Assembly (NCBI RefSeq): GCF_003058055.1
Contig: NZ_QBTZ01000001.1
Coordinates: 1,986,501-2,050,500, forward strand
DNA: 64,000 bases
Source of the DNA: Acidovorax sp. 107
GTDB taxonomy: Bacteria > Pseudomonadota > Gammaproteobacteria > Burkholderiales > Burkholderiaceae_C
Direction of reading: 5' to 3'
A program made the translations under genes and the position numbers. A model generated the notes under the pieces. The model was not told where the DNA came from, did not search any database, and saw only the letters and a program-made list of their open reading frames with translations. Below, piece by piece: positions 9,278-18,748 of the stretch; the stretch's first letter is position 1; every line of letters starts with the position of its first letter.

Positions 9278-9820
9278 ATGACCGCCTTACGCGCCATCCC
9301 AGCCCTCCCGTTTGCCGCCCTGCGGGGTGCCATCGGCACCCAACGCCTTGCCCGCCGCGCAGTCGGGGCCTGGGGTACGCTAGCTGTGATGGTCTATGCA
9401 CTGGCGGCATCTGCTGGCATCGCGCAGGCACAGGAAGGCCCGCAGATGAACCTGCGGCGCGTGGATCTGAACGCCGGCATGCACCGCATCGATGCCCAGG
9501 TCGCCCTCACCCCGCAAGAACGCCAGACCGGCCTGATGCACCGCAAGGAAATGCCCGCGCACGAGGGCATGCTGTTTGTGTTCGAACAGCCGTCCCAGCA
9601 GTGCTTCTGGATGAAGAACACCTTGCTGCCGCTCACGGCGGCCTTCATTGCCGATGACGGCACCATCGTGAACCTGGAAGACATGAAGCCCCAGACGCTG
9701 GATTCGCACTGCTCCACCAAGCCCGTGCGCTACGTGCTGGAGATGAACCAGGGCTGGTTTGCCAAGAAGGGGATCAAGGCCGGGGCCAAACTCGGCGGGA
9801 CTCCGTTTGCCCGGCAGTAA
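9278..9820 (+). CDS. DUF192 family exported protein
   Basis: A 180-residue protein. Residues 27-52 form a hydrophobic export segment ending in SAGIAQAQ, so the mature part is probably periplasmic. The rest is a DUF192 domain: LTPQERQTGLMHRKEMPAHEGMLF, the CFWMKNT motif, and VRYVLEMNQGWFAKKGIKAG. DUF192 proteins are small conserved beta-barrels of unknown biochemical role. The ATG at 9278 gives a long n-region; a start at 9389 would leave no positive charge before the hydrophobic core. The stop codon lies against a fragment of the dispersed repeat, and a terminator follows. Confidence 0.8.
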   Translation: MTALRAIPALPFAALRGAIGTQRLARRAVGAWGTLAVMVYALAASAGIAQAQEGPQMNLRRVDLNAGMHRIDAQVALTPQERQTGLMHRKEMPAHEGMLFVFEQPSQQCFWMKNTLLPLTAAFIADDGTIVNLEDMKPQTLDSHCSTKPVRYVLEMNQGWFAKKGIKAGAKLGGTPFARQ

Positions 9821-9856
9821 TGCAAGCGGCTGCAGAAGCTATATATTTAATAGCAC
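9821..9856 (+). repeat. Dispersed palindromic repeat, copy 2 (right half)
   Basis: Directly after the DUF192 stop codon, GCAAGCGGCTGCAGAAGCTAT continues into an A/T spacer and ATAGC, so GCTAT (9838-9842) and ATAGC (9850-9854) form a small hairpin. The copy at 31445-31508 ends in the same way. Confidence 0.5.
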
Positions 9857-9912
9857 TACAGCCATGATTCCCGGACGCATCCAGCAGAAAAGACTTCAAC
9901 TTTTCAGTGGAG

Positions 9913-9946
9913 CAACAAAAAATGGCCCTCGGGCCGTTTTTTGTTG
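9913..9946. terminator. Bidirectional terminator between DUF192 gene and sodB
   Basis: CAACAAAAAA-T-GGCCC, a TC loop, then GGGCC-G-TTTTTTGTTG forms one long nearly perfect palindrome with A and T runs on either side. It lies between convergent genes and can terminate both. Confidence 0.9.
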
Positions 9947-9987
9947 TCAGTGCGATGTGAGCGTCACACCGCGACTGCCTGGAGCGA

Positions 9988-10569
9988 TCAGGCGAAGTTG
10001 GCTTCGGCAAACTTCCAGTTCACCAGCTTGTCGAGGAAGGTCTCGACGAACTTGGGACGCATGTTGCGGTAGTCGATGTAGTACGCGTGTTCCCACACGT
10101 CCACCGTCAGCAGGGCCTTGTCGGCCGTGGTCAGGGGCGTGCCGGCGGCGCCGGTGTTGACGATGTCCACGCTGCCGTCGGCCTTCTTCACCAGCCAGGT
10201 CCAGCCCGAACCGAAGTTGCCCACGGCGGACTTCACAAAGGCTTCCTTGAAGGCGGCGTAGCTGCCCCATTTGGCATTGATGGCCGTAGCCAGCGCGCCC
10301 GAAGGCTCACCGCCACCCTGGGGAGCCATGCAGCTCCAGAAGAAGGTGTGGTTCCAGATTTGCGCAGCGTTGTTGTAGATGCCGCCGCTGGCCTTCTTGA
10401 CGATCTCTTCGAGCGTCATGGCTTCAAACTCGGTGCCCTTTTGCAGGTTGTTGAGGTTCACCACGTAGGCGTTGTGGTGCTTGCCGTGGTGGTACTCCAG
10501 GGTTTCCTGGCTGTAGTGCGGGGCCAGGGCGTCGATGGCGTAGGGCAGCGGGGGAAGGGTGTGTTCCAT
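9988..10569 (-). CDS. sodB: Iron superoxide dismutase
   Basis: A 193-residue cytoplasmic superoxide dismutase. Metal ligands are H27 (LEYHHGKHH), the histidine of WNHTFFW, and the D and H of [13 protein letters not shown]. The AAQIWNH segment with its glutamine is typical of the Fe-using subgroup. GAGGAAA lies at a suitable distance before the ATG at 10569, so the longer open frame upstream is not used. It is probably monocistronic, with xseA more than 200 bases upstream on the same strand and a bidirectional terminator after it. Confidence 0.95.
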   Translation of the reverse strand: MEHTLPPLPYAIDALAPHYSQETLEYHHGKHHNAYVVNLNNLQKGTEFEAMTLEEIVKKASGGIYNNAAQIWNHTFFWSCMAPQGGGEPSGALATAINAKWGSYAAFKEAFVKSAVGNFGSGWTWLVKKADGSVDIVNTGAAGTPLTTADKALLTVDVWEHAYYIDYRNMRPKFVETFLDKLVNWKFAEANFA

Positions 10570-10781
10570 GGTGGTGTTTCCTCGTGGTTTGAAATTCTGG
10601 GATGCCGCCTGCAACGCTTCTCTTTCGGGAGCAATGCAGTCGGACGCAGCGCGAAGGGGGCATTGTAGGAACATCAGGTGACCTGTGCAGCATGTGGACT
10701 CCCCAATCCGGCCCACCATGCCACAAACCGCCTCTGTCCTACAGCAGGGCTGCTTGCAGCCCCTCGCTCCGCGTGGGCCAG

Positions 10782-12107
10782 TTACAGCAACCGTGGCTGT
10801 GCCACCGTCACATCCACCGCCCCATCGGCCAAGGTAGCCCGCAGCGCATCACCCGGCTGGGCCTGGCGGATGCTGGTGACGGCCTGGCCGCTGGTATCGG
10901 TCAGCAGCGCATAACCGCGCTGCAACACGAGGCGCGGGTCCAGCAAATCCAGCCGCAGAGCGGCACGCTCCAGCCGCTCTGCGTTCTGCGCCACGCTGCG
11001 TTGCACAGCCCGGGGCAATTGGGCCTCCAGCAGTTGTTGGCGCTGCGCCAGGCGCTGCATTTTCAGGAGCACCCCGTGGCGCATGCGCTGCGCAAGGCGC
11101 GCCAGTTGCAACTGCTCCCGTGCCACCAGGCCCGAGGGCCGACCCAGACGCGCAGCGGCCTGGTCCAGCCGCTGGTGGCGGGCATCGAGCTGGCGCTCCA
11201 CGCCATCGCTCAGGCGGCCCGCGAGCAAGTCCAGTACGCCCAGCCAGACCTCACGCGGCTGAGCTACCAGCTCTGCCGCCGCCGTGGGTGTGGGAGCACG
11301 CAGGTCTGCGCAAAAGTCGGCAATGGTGAAATCCGTCTCGTGCCCCACGCCGCTGACCAGGGGCACCGGGCTTTGCACGATGGCGCGGGCCAGCTGCTCG
11401 TCGTTGAAGGCCCACAGGTCCTCGATGGAGCCGCCCCCGCGCACCAGCAGAATCACGTCAATCGGCGGACTCTGGGTCGAATCAGCCCCAGGTGCCCGTC
11501 CCGCTTGCGCGAGCAGATACAGTTTTGATAGCGCTGCAATGATTGACGGTGGGGCGGCCATGCCCTGCACCTGCGCGGGCACCAGCACCACCGGGATGTG
11601 CGGCACCCGGCGGCGCAGCGCCGTGACCACATCGTGCAGCGCTGCCGCACCGGTTGAGGTGACCAGCCCGATGCCACGCGGCTGCAACGGCAGCGGGCGC
11701 TTGCGTGCAACGTCAAACAGGCCTTCGGCGTCGAGCTGCGCCTTCAGCCGCAAAAACTGCTCGAACAACGCGCCCTGCCCCGCGCGCTGCATGCTTTCCA
11801 CGATGAACTGCAGGTCGCCCCGCGCCTCGTACACCCCCAGACGCCCGCGCACCTCCACCAATTCGCCATCGCGCGGCGAAAAGTCAAGCAGGGTGGCCGC
11901 GCGGCGAAACATGGCACAGCGCAACTGCCCGTTGGCGTCCTTGATCGAAAAATAGCAATGCCCGCTGGATGCGCGTGAGAAGCCCGTGATCTCGCCGCGC
12001 ACCGCGACAGGATTGAAGCGCGCCTCCAAGGCGTCAGCAATGGCGCGGCACAGCGCGCCAACTTCCCAGATTCGGGGCGCCGCTGCTGGGCCCGGGCGCT
12101 CAAACAT
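10782..12107 (-). CDS. xseA: Exodeoxyribonuclease VII large subunit
   Basis: A 441-residue catalytic subunit of the ATP-independent, single-strand-specific exonuclease VII. It begins with the OB-fold domain (residues 10-105, [20 protein letters not shown]), followed by the nuclease core with [30 protein letters not shown] and [16 protein letters not shown]. Between SIIAALSKL and [13 protein letters not shown] (about residues 193-216) there are some 20 extra residues compared with the family, close to a sequence resembling part of the dispersed repeat. The small subunit xseB is not in the window. The gene is divergent from exbB. Confidence 0.95.
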   Translation of the reverse strand: MFERPGPAAAPRIWEVGALCRAIADALEARFNPVAVRGEITGFSRASSGHCYFSIKDANGQLRCAMFRRAATLLDFSPRDGELVEVRGRLGVYEARGDLQFIVESMQRAGQGALFEQFLRLKAQLDAEGLFDVARKRPLPLQPRGIGLVTSTGAAALHDVVTALRRRVPHIPVVLVPAQVQGMAAPPSIIAALSKLYLLAQAGRAPGADSTQSPPIDVILLVRGGGSIEDLWAFNDEQLARAIVQSPVPLVSGVGHETDFTIADFCADLRAPTPTAAAELVAQPREVWLGVLDLLAGRLSDGVERQLDARHQRLDQAAARLGRPSGLVAREQLQLARLAQRMRHGVLLKMQRLAQRQQLLEAQLPRAVQRSVAQNAERLERAALRLDLLDPRLVLQRGYALLTDTSGQAVTSIRQAQPGDALRATLADGAVDVTVAQPRLL

Positions 12108-12459
12108 GAGAAACGGCGGGCTTTGGCGCCGCGATCACCGTGCAAGTACTCCACAGTTTCGGACCAGCGGGAGTCGCCGCTCGCATCGACGGCGGCATCG
12201 GCCGCAAAACACCAGCCCACGTACAAGTCATTGATTTATATACGTTTTTCATTGCACATTTTTTCATCATTCTGTTGCAAGCACGGCGCGAAGCCACTTG
12301 GCGGGGCTCTGGATGCGGGTTGCCCACAAAGTTATCCACAGTTTTTGTGGGTGAGCGTGCCGGTCGATGGCATGCGCAATAGCGTAACTATTTGTGACTC
12401 GGCGGCCGTTGCAAGCTAGGCCATAATCGCCGATTGCTTTCATCTGCGCGGAGAGAGAT
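12108..12459. other. Intergenic region with an isolated DnaA box inside an inverted repeat
   Basis: The 352 bases between divergent xseA and exbB hold no convincing gene. There is an A/T-rich stretch at about 12225-12265 that could carry the xseA promoter. At 12323-12351, CCCACAAA and TTTGTGGG form a perfect 8-bp inverted repeat that encloses a perfect DnaA box TTATCCACA (12332-12340). No cluster of further boxes is visible, so this is not an origin. A sequence TAACTA...CATAAT near 12385-12425 may belong to the exbB promoter. Confidence 0.5.
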
Positions 12460-13107
12460 TTGCTGTCCATCATACAAGCCGCAGGCTGGCCCATCTGGCC
12501 CCTGGTCGCGTGTTCCATCCTGGGACTGGCACTGATTTTTGAACGTTTTCTGGCCCTGAAAACGGCCCGCGTTGCCCCCCCCCAGCTGCTCGACGAAGCC
12601 ATCACGGTGTCGTCCAAGGCCCTGCCCACCCCCGACGTGGTGAACCAGCTGGCGCAAAACTCCGCCCTGGGTGAGGTGCTTGCCAGCGGTCTGCGTACCC
12701 TCAACAGCAACCCCCAATGCAGCGAGACCGACCTGCGCGCTGCCATGGAAGGCACCGGCCGGGCCGTCGCGCACCGGCTGGAAAAGTACCTCTCCGCCCT
12801 CGCCACCATCGCCTCGGCGGCGCCACTGCTGGGCCTGTTGGGCACCGTCATCGGCATGATCGAGATCTTTGGCTCGCAGTCTGGCGGCGGTGGTGTGGGC
12901 CAAGCCATGGGTGGCGGCAACCCGGCCCAGCTGGCGCACGGGATCTCGATCGCGCTGTACAACACGGCATTTGGCCTGATCGTGGCCATCCCCTCCCTGA
13001 TCTTCTGGCGCTACTTCCGGGCCCGCGTGGACGCGTATCTGCTCACGCTGGAACTGGCATCGGAGCAGTTCGTTCGCCACATCCTGCGCCTGCGCAAAGC
13101 CAAATAA
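12460..13107 (+). CDS. exbB: MotA/TolQ/ExbB proton channel protein
   Basis: A 215-residue inner-membrane protein with three predicted helices (about residues 8-28, 120-145 and 165-190). It contains the family segment APLLGLLGTVIGMIEIF and the Gly-rich loop before LAHGISIALYNTAFGLIVAIPSL. With the next gene it forms a TolQR/ExbBD-type channel that couples the proton gradient to outer-membrane processes. The start is a TTG (12460) with GGAGAG just upstream. No tonB or TonB-dependent receptor is adjacent, so whether the partner is TonB or a Tol protein is open. Confidence 0.88.
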   Translation: MLSIIQAAGWPIWPLVACSILGLALIFERFLALKTARVAPPQLLDEAITVSSKALPTPDVVNQLAQNSALGEVLASGLRTLNSNPQCSETDLRAAMEGTGRAVAHRLEKYLSALATIASAAPLLGLLGTVIGMIEIFGSQSGGGGVGQAMGGGNPAQLAHGISIALYNTAFGLIVAIPSLIFWRYFRARVDAYLLTLELASEQFVRHILRLRKAK

Positions 13108-13112
13108 GCGCC

Positions 13113-13547
13113 ATGAACTTTCGCCCCCGCGCCAAGGATGAGCCCGAGATCAATCTGATCCCGTTCATCGACGTGCTGCTGGTGATCCTCATCTTTCTGA
13201 TGCTGACCACCACCTACAGCAAGTTCACGGAGCTGCAGCTCACCCTGCCCGTGGCCGATGCCGAGCAGCAGCGCGACCACCCCAAGGAAGTGATTGTCTC
13301 GGTGGCAGCAGACGGCCGCTACGCCGTCAACAAGACCGGCGTCGAAGGCAAGAGCGTGGACGCGATCGCGCAAGCGTTGCGCACCGCCGCCACCGCTGGC
13401 CGCGACAGCGTGGTCATCATCAGCGCCGACGCCATGTCGCCGCACCAGTCCGTGGTCACGGTGATGGAGGCCGCGCGCCGCGTGGGCCTCACGCAGATCA
13501 CGTTTGCCACGCAGTCGTCCGCGTCGGGCCGCGCGGCCAGCCGCTGA
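13113..13547 (+). CDS. exbD: ExbD/TolR biopolymer transport protein
   Basis: A 144-residue protein with a single N-terminal membrane helix containing the proton-relay aspartate ([17 protein letters not shown], about residue 21) and a periplasmic domain ending in a Ser-rich tail. It starts five bases after the exbB stop, and lpxK starts five bases after its own stop, so exbB-exbD-lpxK-trm112-kdsB are probably one transcript. This order is common in Comamonadaceae. Confidence 0.9.
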   Translation: MNFRPRAKDEPEINLIPFIDVLLVILIFLMLTTTYSKFTELQLTLPVADAEQQRDHPKEVIVSVAADGRYAVNKTGVEGKSVDAIAQALRTAATAGRDSVVIISADAMSPHQSVVTVMEAARRVGLTQITFATQSSASGRAASR

Positions 13548-13552
13548 CGGGC

Positions 13553-14653
13553 ATGGCCGCTTTCGGGCCGCAGTCGCCCCGGACTTCGGCCCCACAGGCC
13601 TCCCCACCCAAGGCCGAACAGCGGCTGCAAAACATCTGGCAGTCCCGGGGTCCAGCGGCTTGGGCGCTCTGGCCCATCTCTCTCATGTATGGCGCCTTGG
13701 TGGCCCTGCGCCGCTGGCTGTATCGCCGGGGCTGGCTTCGGTCCGAACACCCGGGCCGCCCTGTCATCGTGGTGGGCAATGTGATTGCCGGAGGCGCCGG
13801 CAAGACCCCCGTAGTCATCGCACTCGTCAAACACCTGCAGGCGCGTGGCCTGCGCCCGGGCGTGATCTCGCGCGGCTACGGCCGCAGTGCACAAGACTGC
13901 CGTGCCGTGCAGCCCGACAGCCCCGCCAGCGAGGTGGGCGACGAACCTGCCCTGATTGCCCGCAGCGTGGCGGATGGCGGCACGGTGCCTGTGTTTGTGG
14001 CCCCACGCCGCATCACCGCCGCACGTGCGCTGCTGGCGGCCTACCCTGATACCGATGTGATCGTCTGCGACGACGGCTTGCAGCACCTGGCACTGCAGCG
14101 GGACCTGGAGATCTGCATCTTCAATGACCAAGGCATTGGCAACGGTTTTCTGCTGCCCGCAGGCCCGCTGCGGGAGCCCTGGCCCCGCGCCGTGGATATG
14201 GTGCTGCACGCGGGCAGTGCGCCGCCCTGTGGAACGACGGCACCTGCGTATGCGCTTCAACGCAGCCTCGCGCCCTACGCCCTGCAGTCGGACGGCCGCC
14301 AGGTGCCGCTGGCCGACCTGCAAGGGCAACCGCTGCATGCGGTGGCGGCAGTGGCCAGGCCCGGTGACTTCTTTGCCATGCTGCGTGCCCAAGGTCTGAC
14401 CCTGGAACGCACCGAGGCGCTGTCCGATCACTATGATTTTGATAGCTGGCGGCGTAAATCCGACCAGCACTTGCAGCTTGTTTGCACTGAAAAAGACGCC
14501 GTGAAGCTCTGGGGCCATCACCCGGACGCACTGGCTGTGCCGTTGGCCGTAAGGCTGGCACCTTCCTTTTTTGACGCGCTGAATGGCTGGTTGGCCCAGC
14601 TCGTCCCTGGAGCCGAGACCGCAAAGCCGCCGCTATCATCGCCCCCTGCCTGA
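13553..14653 (+). CDS. lpxK: Tetraacyldisaccharide 4'-kinase
   Basis: A 366-residue inner-membrane-associated kinase that phosphorylates the 4' position of the lipid A disaccharide. The P-loop is [16 protein letters not shown] (about residues 66-81), followed by the SRGYGR motif, GDEPALIA and [13 protein letters not shown]. The C-terminal part has SDHYDFDSW and [10 protein letters not shown]. The stretch between these two motifs (about residues 291-312) resembles, at DNA level, a copy of the dispersed repeat on the opposite strand. Confidence 0.95.
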   Translation: MAAFGPQSPRTSAPQASPPKAEQRLQNIWQSRGPAAWALWPISLMYGALVALRRWLYRRGWLRSEHPGRPVIVVGNVIAGGAGKTPVVIALVKHLQARGLRPGVISRGYGRSAQDCRAVQPDSPASEVGDEPALIARSVADGGTVPVFVAPRRITAARALLAAYPDTDVIVCDDGLQHLALQRDLEICIFNDQGIGNGFLLPAGPLREPWPRAVDMVLHAGSAPPCGTTAPAYALQRSLAPYALQSDGRQVPLADLQGQPLHAVAAVARPGDFFAMLRAQGLTLERTEALSDHYDFDSWRRKSDQHLQLVCTEKDAVKLWGHHPDALAVPLAVRLAPSFFDALNGWLAQLVPGAETAKPPLSSPPA

Positions 14654-14680
14654 ACGAATCCCCCCGGAAAGCCCCTCCCC

Positions 14681-14863
14681 ATGGACCCGAAACTGCTTGA
14701 ACTGCTGGTCTGCCCCGTCACCAAGGGCCCCCTGACTTACGACCGCGAGGCGCAGGAACTCATCTCGCGCAGCGCGCGCCTGGCCTACCCGGTGCGCGAT
14801 GGAATCCCGGTGCTGCTGGAGAACGAAGCCCGCACGCTGACCGACGAGGAACTGGAGCGGTGA
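14681..14863 (+). CDS. Trm112-family small protein
   Basis: A 60-residue Trm112/YcaR-type protein: [14 protein letters not shown] at the N-terminus and [19 protein letters not shown] near the end. Proteobacterial members sit, as here, between lpxK and kdsB; the eukaryotic relatives activate methyltransferases, but the bacterial role is poorly defined. Only one cysteine is present, so the zinc-binding set of other members is not preserved. Its TGA overlaps the GTG start of kdsB. Confidence 0.9.
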   Translation: MDPKLLELLVCPVTKGPLTYDREAQELISRSARLAYPVRDGIPVLLENEARTLTDEELER

Positions 14864-15684
14864 ACGCCCACGCTGCCACCGCAAGCCCCTTCACGGTGCT
14901 GATCCCGGCCCGCATGGCATCGAGCCGCCTGCCGGACAAGCCGCTGGCCGACATTGCCGGCCTGCCCATGGTGGTGCGCGTGGCCCAACGTGCCGCACAG
15001 AGCGGCGCAACCCGCGTGGTGGTAGCTGCGGACGACGCCCGTATCCTGCAAGCCTGCGCGGCCCATGGCGTACACGCTGTCATGACCCGGGCCGACCATG
15101 CCAGCGGCAGCGACCGGCTGGCCGAAGCGTGCGTGCAACTGGGGCTGGACGGCGACGACATCGTGGTCAACGTGCAAGGCGACGAGCCGCTGATAGACCC
15201 CGCGCTCATCAACGACGTGGCCGCTTTGCTGCAAGACCGCGAAGGCCAACGCCCCGAAGCCAGCATGGGCACCGCCGCCCATGCCATCGCGTCCTTGGCC
15301 GACTACACCAACCCCAATGTGGTGAAGGTGGTGCTGGACGCCCGGGGTCTGGCCCACTACTTCAGCCGTGCACCCATCCCTTTTGGGCGCGACCACGCGG
15401 GCACGGCCTGGTGGCAAGGCGCGGCGCAGGCCGCCCAGCCCGGTGTGGCGGCGCTGCAAGGTTTTGCGCCGCTGCGGCATGTGGGCATCTACAGCTATCG
15501 CGCCGGGTTCCTCCGGCAGTTTCCGCAACTGGCGCCCGCACCGACCGAGGCAGTCGAGGCGCTGGAACAGCTTCGCGCACTCTGGCACGGTCACCGCATT
15601 GCCGTGCACGTGGCGGACGTGGCGCCGGGCCCGGGCGTGGACACGCCTGAGGACCTGGAACGGGTGCGCGCACTGCTCTGCTGA
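14860..15684 (+). CDS. kdsB: 3-deoxy-manno-octulosonate cytidylyltransferase
   Basis: A 274-residue enzyme that activates Kdo as CMP-Kdo for lipopolysaccharide core synthesis. The nucleotide-binding start [44 protein letters not shown] and the C-terminal [14 protein letters not shown] match the family. It begins with GTG at 14860, inside the stop of the Trm112 gene, so translation is likely coupled. Confidence 0.95.
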   Translation: MNAHAATASPFTVLIPARMASSRLPDKPLADIAGLPMVVRVAQRAAQSGATRVVVAADDARILQACAAHGVHAVMTRADHASGSDRLAEACVQLGLDGDDIVVNVQGDEPLIDPALINDVAALLQDREGQRPEASMGTAAHAIASLADYTNPNVVKVVLDARGLAHYFSRAPIPFGRDHAGTAWWQGAAQAAQPGVAALQGFAPLRHVGIYSYRAGFLRQFPQLAPAPTEAVEALEQLRALWHGHRIAVHVADVAPGPGVDTPEDLERVRALLC

Positions 15685-15911
15685 TCGTTCTCAGGCTCTT
15701 GGCGGTGCGCACTTGGGGCGCGCTTTGCACGCATGGGGGGACGCCTGGCGGCCAGGTGGGGGCGCCGACCTAGAAACGGTCACCCCTGTAAGTCAGCGCA
15801 AGGCGGTCACATGCTATCCTCAACTGTAACGAGAGCACCGCATCCCGGGCGCACAGAACGGCTTCAGGCGCCCTTCGAACGTCCCCGCCAGCGGCGCCAC
15901 CCGATTTCTAA

Positions 15912-16583
<672 letters not shown>

Positions 16584-16638
16584 TCGATTGAGCCACACGC
16601 CAGCCGCCTGACGCAGACTCGGGCGGGCAATGCCCATC

Positions 16639-16671
16639 AAGCGACGCTCCACACCGGGGTGTCGCTTTTTT
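16639..16671 (+). terminator. Terminator after adk
   Basis: AAGCGAC (16639-16645) pairs with GTCGCTT (16661-16667), with an inner ACACC/GGTGT pairing, and is followed by a T run. Confidence 0.75.
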
Positions 16672-16765
16672 CATGGTGAATCAATAAAGGGCGGAAACAG
16701 TGCCGCCAGCGTCGTGCCCCAGGGCAGGCGCGAACGCAGCCGCCACGCCGACTACCCTGCCCCGC

Positions 16766-17236
16766 TCAGGCAGGACTGGAGCGCAAGCCATAGGCCTTGC
16801 TGCCCACAAACAGGTACTCGGCGAGCAGCACCGCCGCACCCTTCTCATCCCGCGAGGTAAACCCAACAACGGACAGCGCAGCGCCCGGCTTGATCTCCGG
16901 CACCTGCCAGGCCTGCAGGCGGGTCAGGGGCGCTAGCTCGATCTCCCAGACGCGGTCCTTGCGGGTGGGCAGCACAGTCTTGGCCAGCAACGCACGCCCA
17001 TCCACGGGCGCAGTCTGAGCGGGCACTGCTCGCTGCGCAAGGTCTGCAGGCAATTGGAGCGCGGCGGATAGCTCCAGCTCCAGCTCCGCATGCGGGTTCT
17101 GCCAGCGTACCTTGCTCACGGTGCCCTCCAGATACAGCGGCCGATCTGCATCAAAGCTGCTCCAGCCATGGTGTGCATGCACCCCCAAAGGCAAGGCACT
17201 CGCGGCGATCAGCACATGGCGGCGTTGCAGGCTCAT
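16766..17236 (-). CDS. DUF6152-like exported protein
   Basis: A 156-residue protein with an N-terminal export signal (SLQRRHVLIAASALPLGVHA, cleavage probably before HHGW). The mature part begins HHGWSSFD and continues with LEGTVSKVRWQNPHAELEL, the hallmark of DUF6152-type proteins, a periplasmic family of unknown function. I chose the ATG at 17236 because the signal sequence starts there. It lies 30 bases after a four-helix membrane protein gene on the same strand and may act with it. Confidence 0.75.
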   Translation of the reverse strand: MSLQRRHVLIAASALPLGVHAHHGWSSFDADRPLYLEGTVSKVRWQNPHAELELELSAALQLPADLAQRAVPAQTAPVDGRALLAKTVLPTRKDRVWEIELAPLTRLQAWQVPEIKPGAALSVVGFTSRDEKGAAVLLAEYLFVGSKAYGLRSSPA

Positions 17237-17266
17237 ACAGGCTCCTGATGAACAAAGGGGCAAATG

Positions 17267-17686
17267 TCAAACGTACGCGATCCAGCGGCCACAGGCCACC
17301 ACCGCCAGCCACACCAGCATGGAGGCCAGCATTTGCCAACGCGACAAACCATCCAGGCGCGTGAGCGAACCGCGTGCATGAAACCACGCCGCATTGCAGC
17401 CCGCAAGCATTAACAACAGCATCTTCCAGATAAAGGCCCGGTTGCTGATCAACTCCATGGGTTGGGTGGCAAACATCAACAGACCCGACGCCGCCGCCAG
17501 CCCAAAGCCGCACAGCGCCAGACTCAAGCTCAGCCGGGCCAGTTCTTTGACCGGCAAGGCCGCACCGCGCCCAAACACCCTCAACTCCAACACAACGAGA
17601 TTGCCGAGCAACAGCGCAATGCCCACGATGTGTACGACTTCGAGCGCGGGGTAAGCCCAGGCGTAAGTCTTGAGGGCAGTGAACAC
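17267..17686 (-). CDS. Small multi-pass membrane protein of unknown function
   Basis: A 139-residue protein with four predicted membrane helices; the second contains VVHIVGIALLLGNLVVLELRV and the last SMLVWLAVVACGRWIAYV. The histidine in the second helix and a later WKMLLLMLAGCNAAWFH recall small DUF2214/DUF6644-type membrane proteins, but I cannot name it with confidence. The GTG at 17686 is preceded by AGGAAGGG at nine bases. A TTG at 17728 would overlap the asparaginase gene and lacks such a site. It lies between ansA and the DUF6152-like gene on the same strand. Confidence 0.7.
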   Translation of the reverse strand: MFTALKTYAWAYPALEVVHIVGIALLLGNLVVLELRVFGRGAALPVKELARLSLSLALCGFGLAAASGLLMFATQPMELISNRAFIWKMLLLMLAGCNAAWFHARGSLTRLDGLSRWQMLASMLVWLAVVACGRWIAYV

Positions 17687-17705
17687 GGTGCGCAACCCTT
17701 CCTGC

Positions 17706-18659
17706 TCAATCCATCCGCAGCAAATCAAGGATCAAGGCAACCCGCGCCTTGACGGGTGACAGACCTTGCGAGGCAGGCAGCGCGTCTCCGGGCTTGGGCA
17801 GCACCTGCCCCTCGGCGCAGCGGGTCGAGCGCACCACCCGCACCCCAGCGGTCTGTGCACGCAGCAAGGCCGCCTCCAGATCATGGCGAATCGTGCCATT
17901 GCCAGTGCAGGCCACCACCAAGCCCTGCACCCCCTCGCGCACAAGGGCGTCCACCGCCCTGCCCGACGCACCTGCATGGTTCATGATCACTTCCACCCAG
18001 GGCCAGGCAGCAGCATTTACTACACTATTCATAGCGCCATAGGCTTGATTTTCAAGCACTACGGGCCCATTGAATGCCCAACGAACGGTTCCCTCTTCGA
18101 CCCAGCCCAAAGCGCCAGCCTCCCCGGAGCCGAAAGCATTGACGCGATAGGGATGCACTTTTTGCACATGGCGAGCGCCATGCACATCACCCGCAGCAAC
18201 TGCCAGCACACCCATCGACCCCGGTGCCAGCGCTACGGCCACCGCGTCCAGCAGGTTCTGGGGACCATCGGGGGTCAGGGCGGTGGCGGGCCGCATGGCG
18301 CAGGTCAGCACCACGGGTTTGCGCGCATCCAGCACTTCGTGCAAAAACCAGGCCGTCTCTTCCAGGGTGTCCGTGCCGTGGGTGATGACCACACCCCGCA
18401 CCTCCGGGTCGTTCAGATGGTGGGCGCATCGCAGTGCCAATGTGCGCCAAACCTCGCAATCCATGTCCTTGCTGTCGATCTGGGCCACTTGCTCTGCCAC
18501 CAAGCCGCCGTCTGCCAGCGCCTGCAAGCCGGGCACCGCATTCAGCAGTTGCTCCACCCCTACCTGCGCAGCGGTGTAGCCGATGTTGTCCCCCGCCTGT
18601 GCCGAGGTACCAGCAATCGTGCCCCCCGTGCCCAAAACCACAATTTTTTGCCCACTCAC
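17706..18659 (-). CDS. ansA: L-asparaginase
   Basis: A 317-residue enzyme that hydrolyses asparagine to aspartate and ammonia. Both active-site threonines are visible: LGTGGTIAGTS near the N-terminus and VITHGTDTLEETAWFL (about residues 90-105). There is no signal peptide, so it is a cytoplasmic type. The stretch VLENQAYGAMNSVVNAAA (about residues 200-219) is encoded by DNA resembling the dispersed repeat in frame, where related enzymes have a short loop. It is divergent from lexA, and its 5' end faces the LexA boxes, so it may also respond to DNA damage. Confidence 0.92.
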   Translation of the reverse strand: MSGQKIVVLGTGGTIAGTSAQAGDNIGYTAAQVGVEQLLNAVPGLQALADGGLVAEQVAQIDSKDMDCEVWRTLALRCAHHLNDPEVRGVVITHGTDTLEETAWFLHEVLDARKPVVLTCAMRPATALTPDGPQNLLDAVAVALAPGSMGVLAVAAGDVHGARHVQKVHPYRVNAFGSGEAGALGWVEEGTVRWAFNGPVVLENQAYGAMNSVVNAAAWPWVEVIMNHAGASGRAVDALVREGVQGLVVACTGNGTIRHDLEAALLRAQTAGVRVVRSTRCAEGQVLPKPGDALPASQGLSPVKARVALILDLLRMD

Positions 18660-18676
18660 TTGCGTACTCCGAAAAA

Positions 18677-18692
18677 CTGGTGAAAAATACAG
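18677..18692. promoter_or_regulatory. LexA (SOS) box 1
   Basis: CTGGTGAAAAATACAG fits the CTG-N10-CAG SOS operator. It lies 57 bases before the lexA start and 18 bases before the divergent ansA start. Confidence 0.75.
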
Positions 18693-18695
18693 TTA

Positions 18696-18711
18696 CTGGA
18701 TTAAAAAACAG
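18696..18711. promoter_or_regulatory. LexA (SOS) box 2
   Basis: CTGGATTAAAAAACAG again fits CTG-N10-CAG, 19 bases (about two helical turns) from box 1. Tandem boxes upstream of lexA are the usual autoregulatory arrangement. Confidence 0.75.
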
Positions 18712-18748
18712 TTGTCCATCACTGTAACCGTCTGCACCGGAAACCACC

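Noticed and set aside
10747-10762. GGGCTGC-TT-GCAGCCC hairpin after xseA
   Set aside because: The stem is good, but no T run follows on the minus strand, so I do not call it a terminator.
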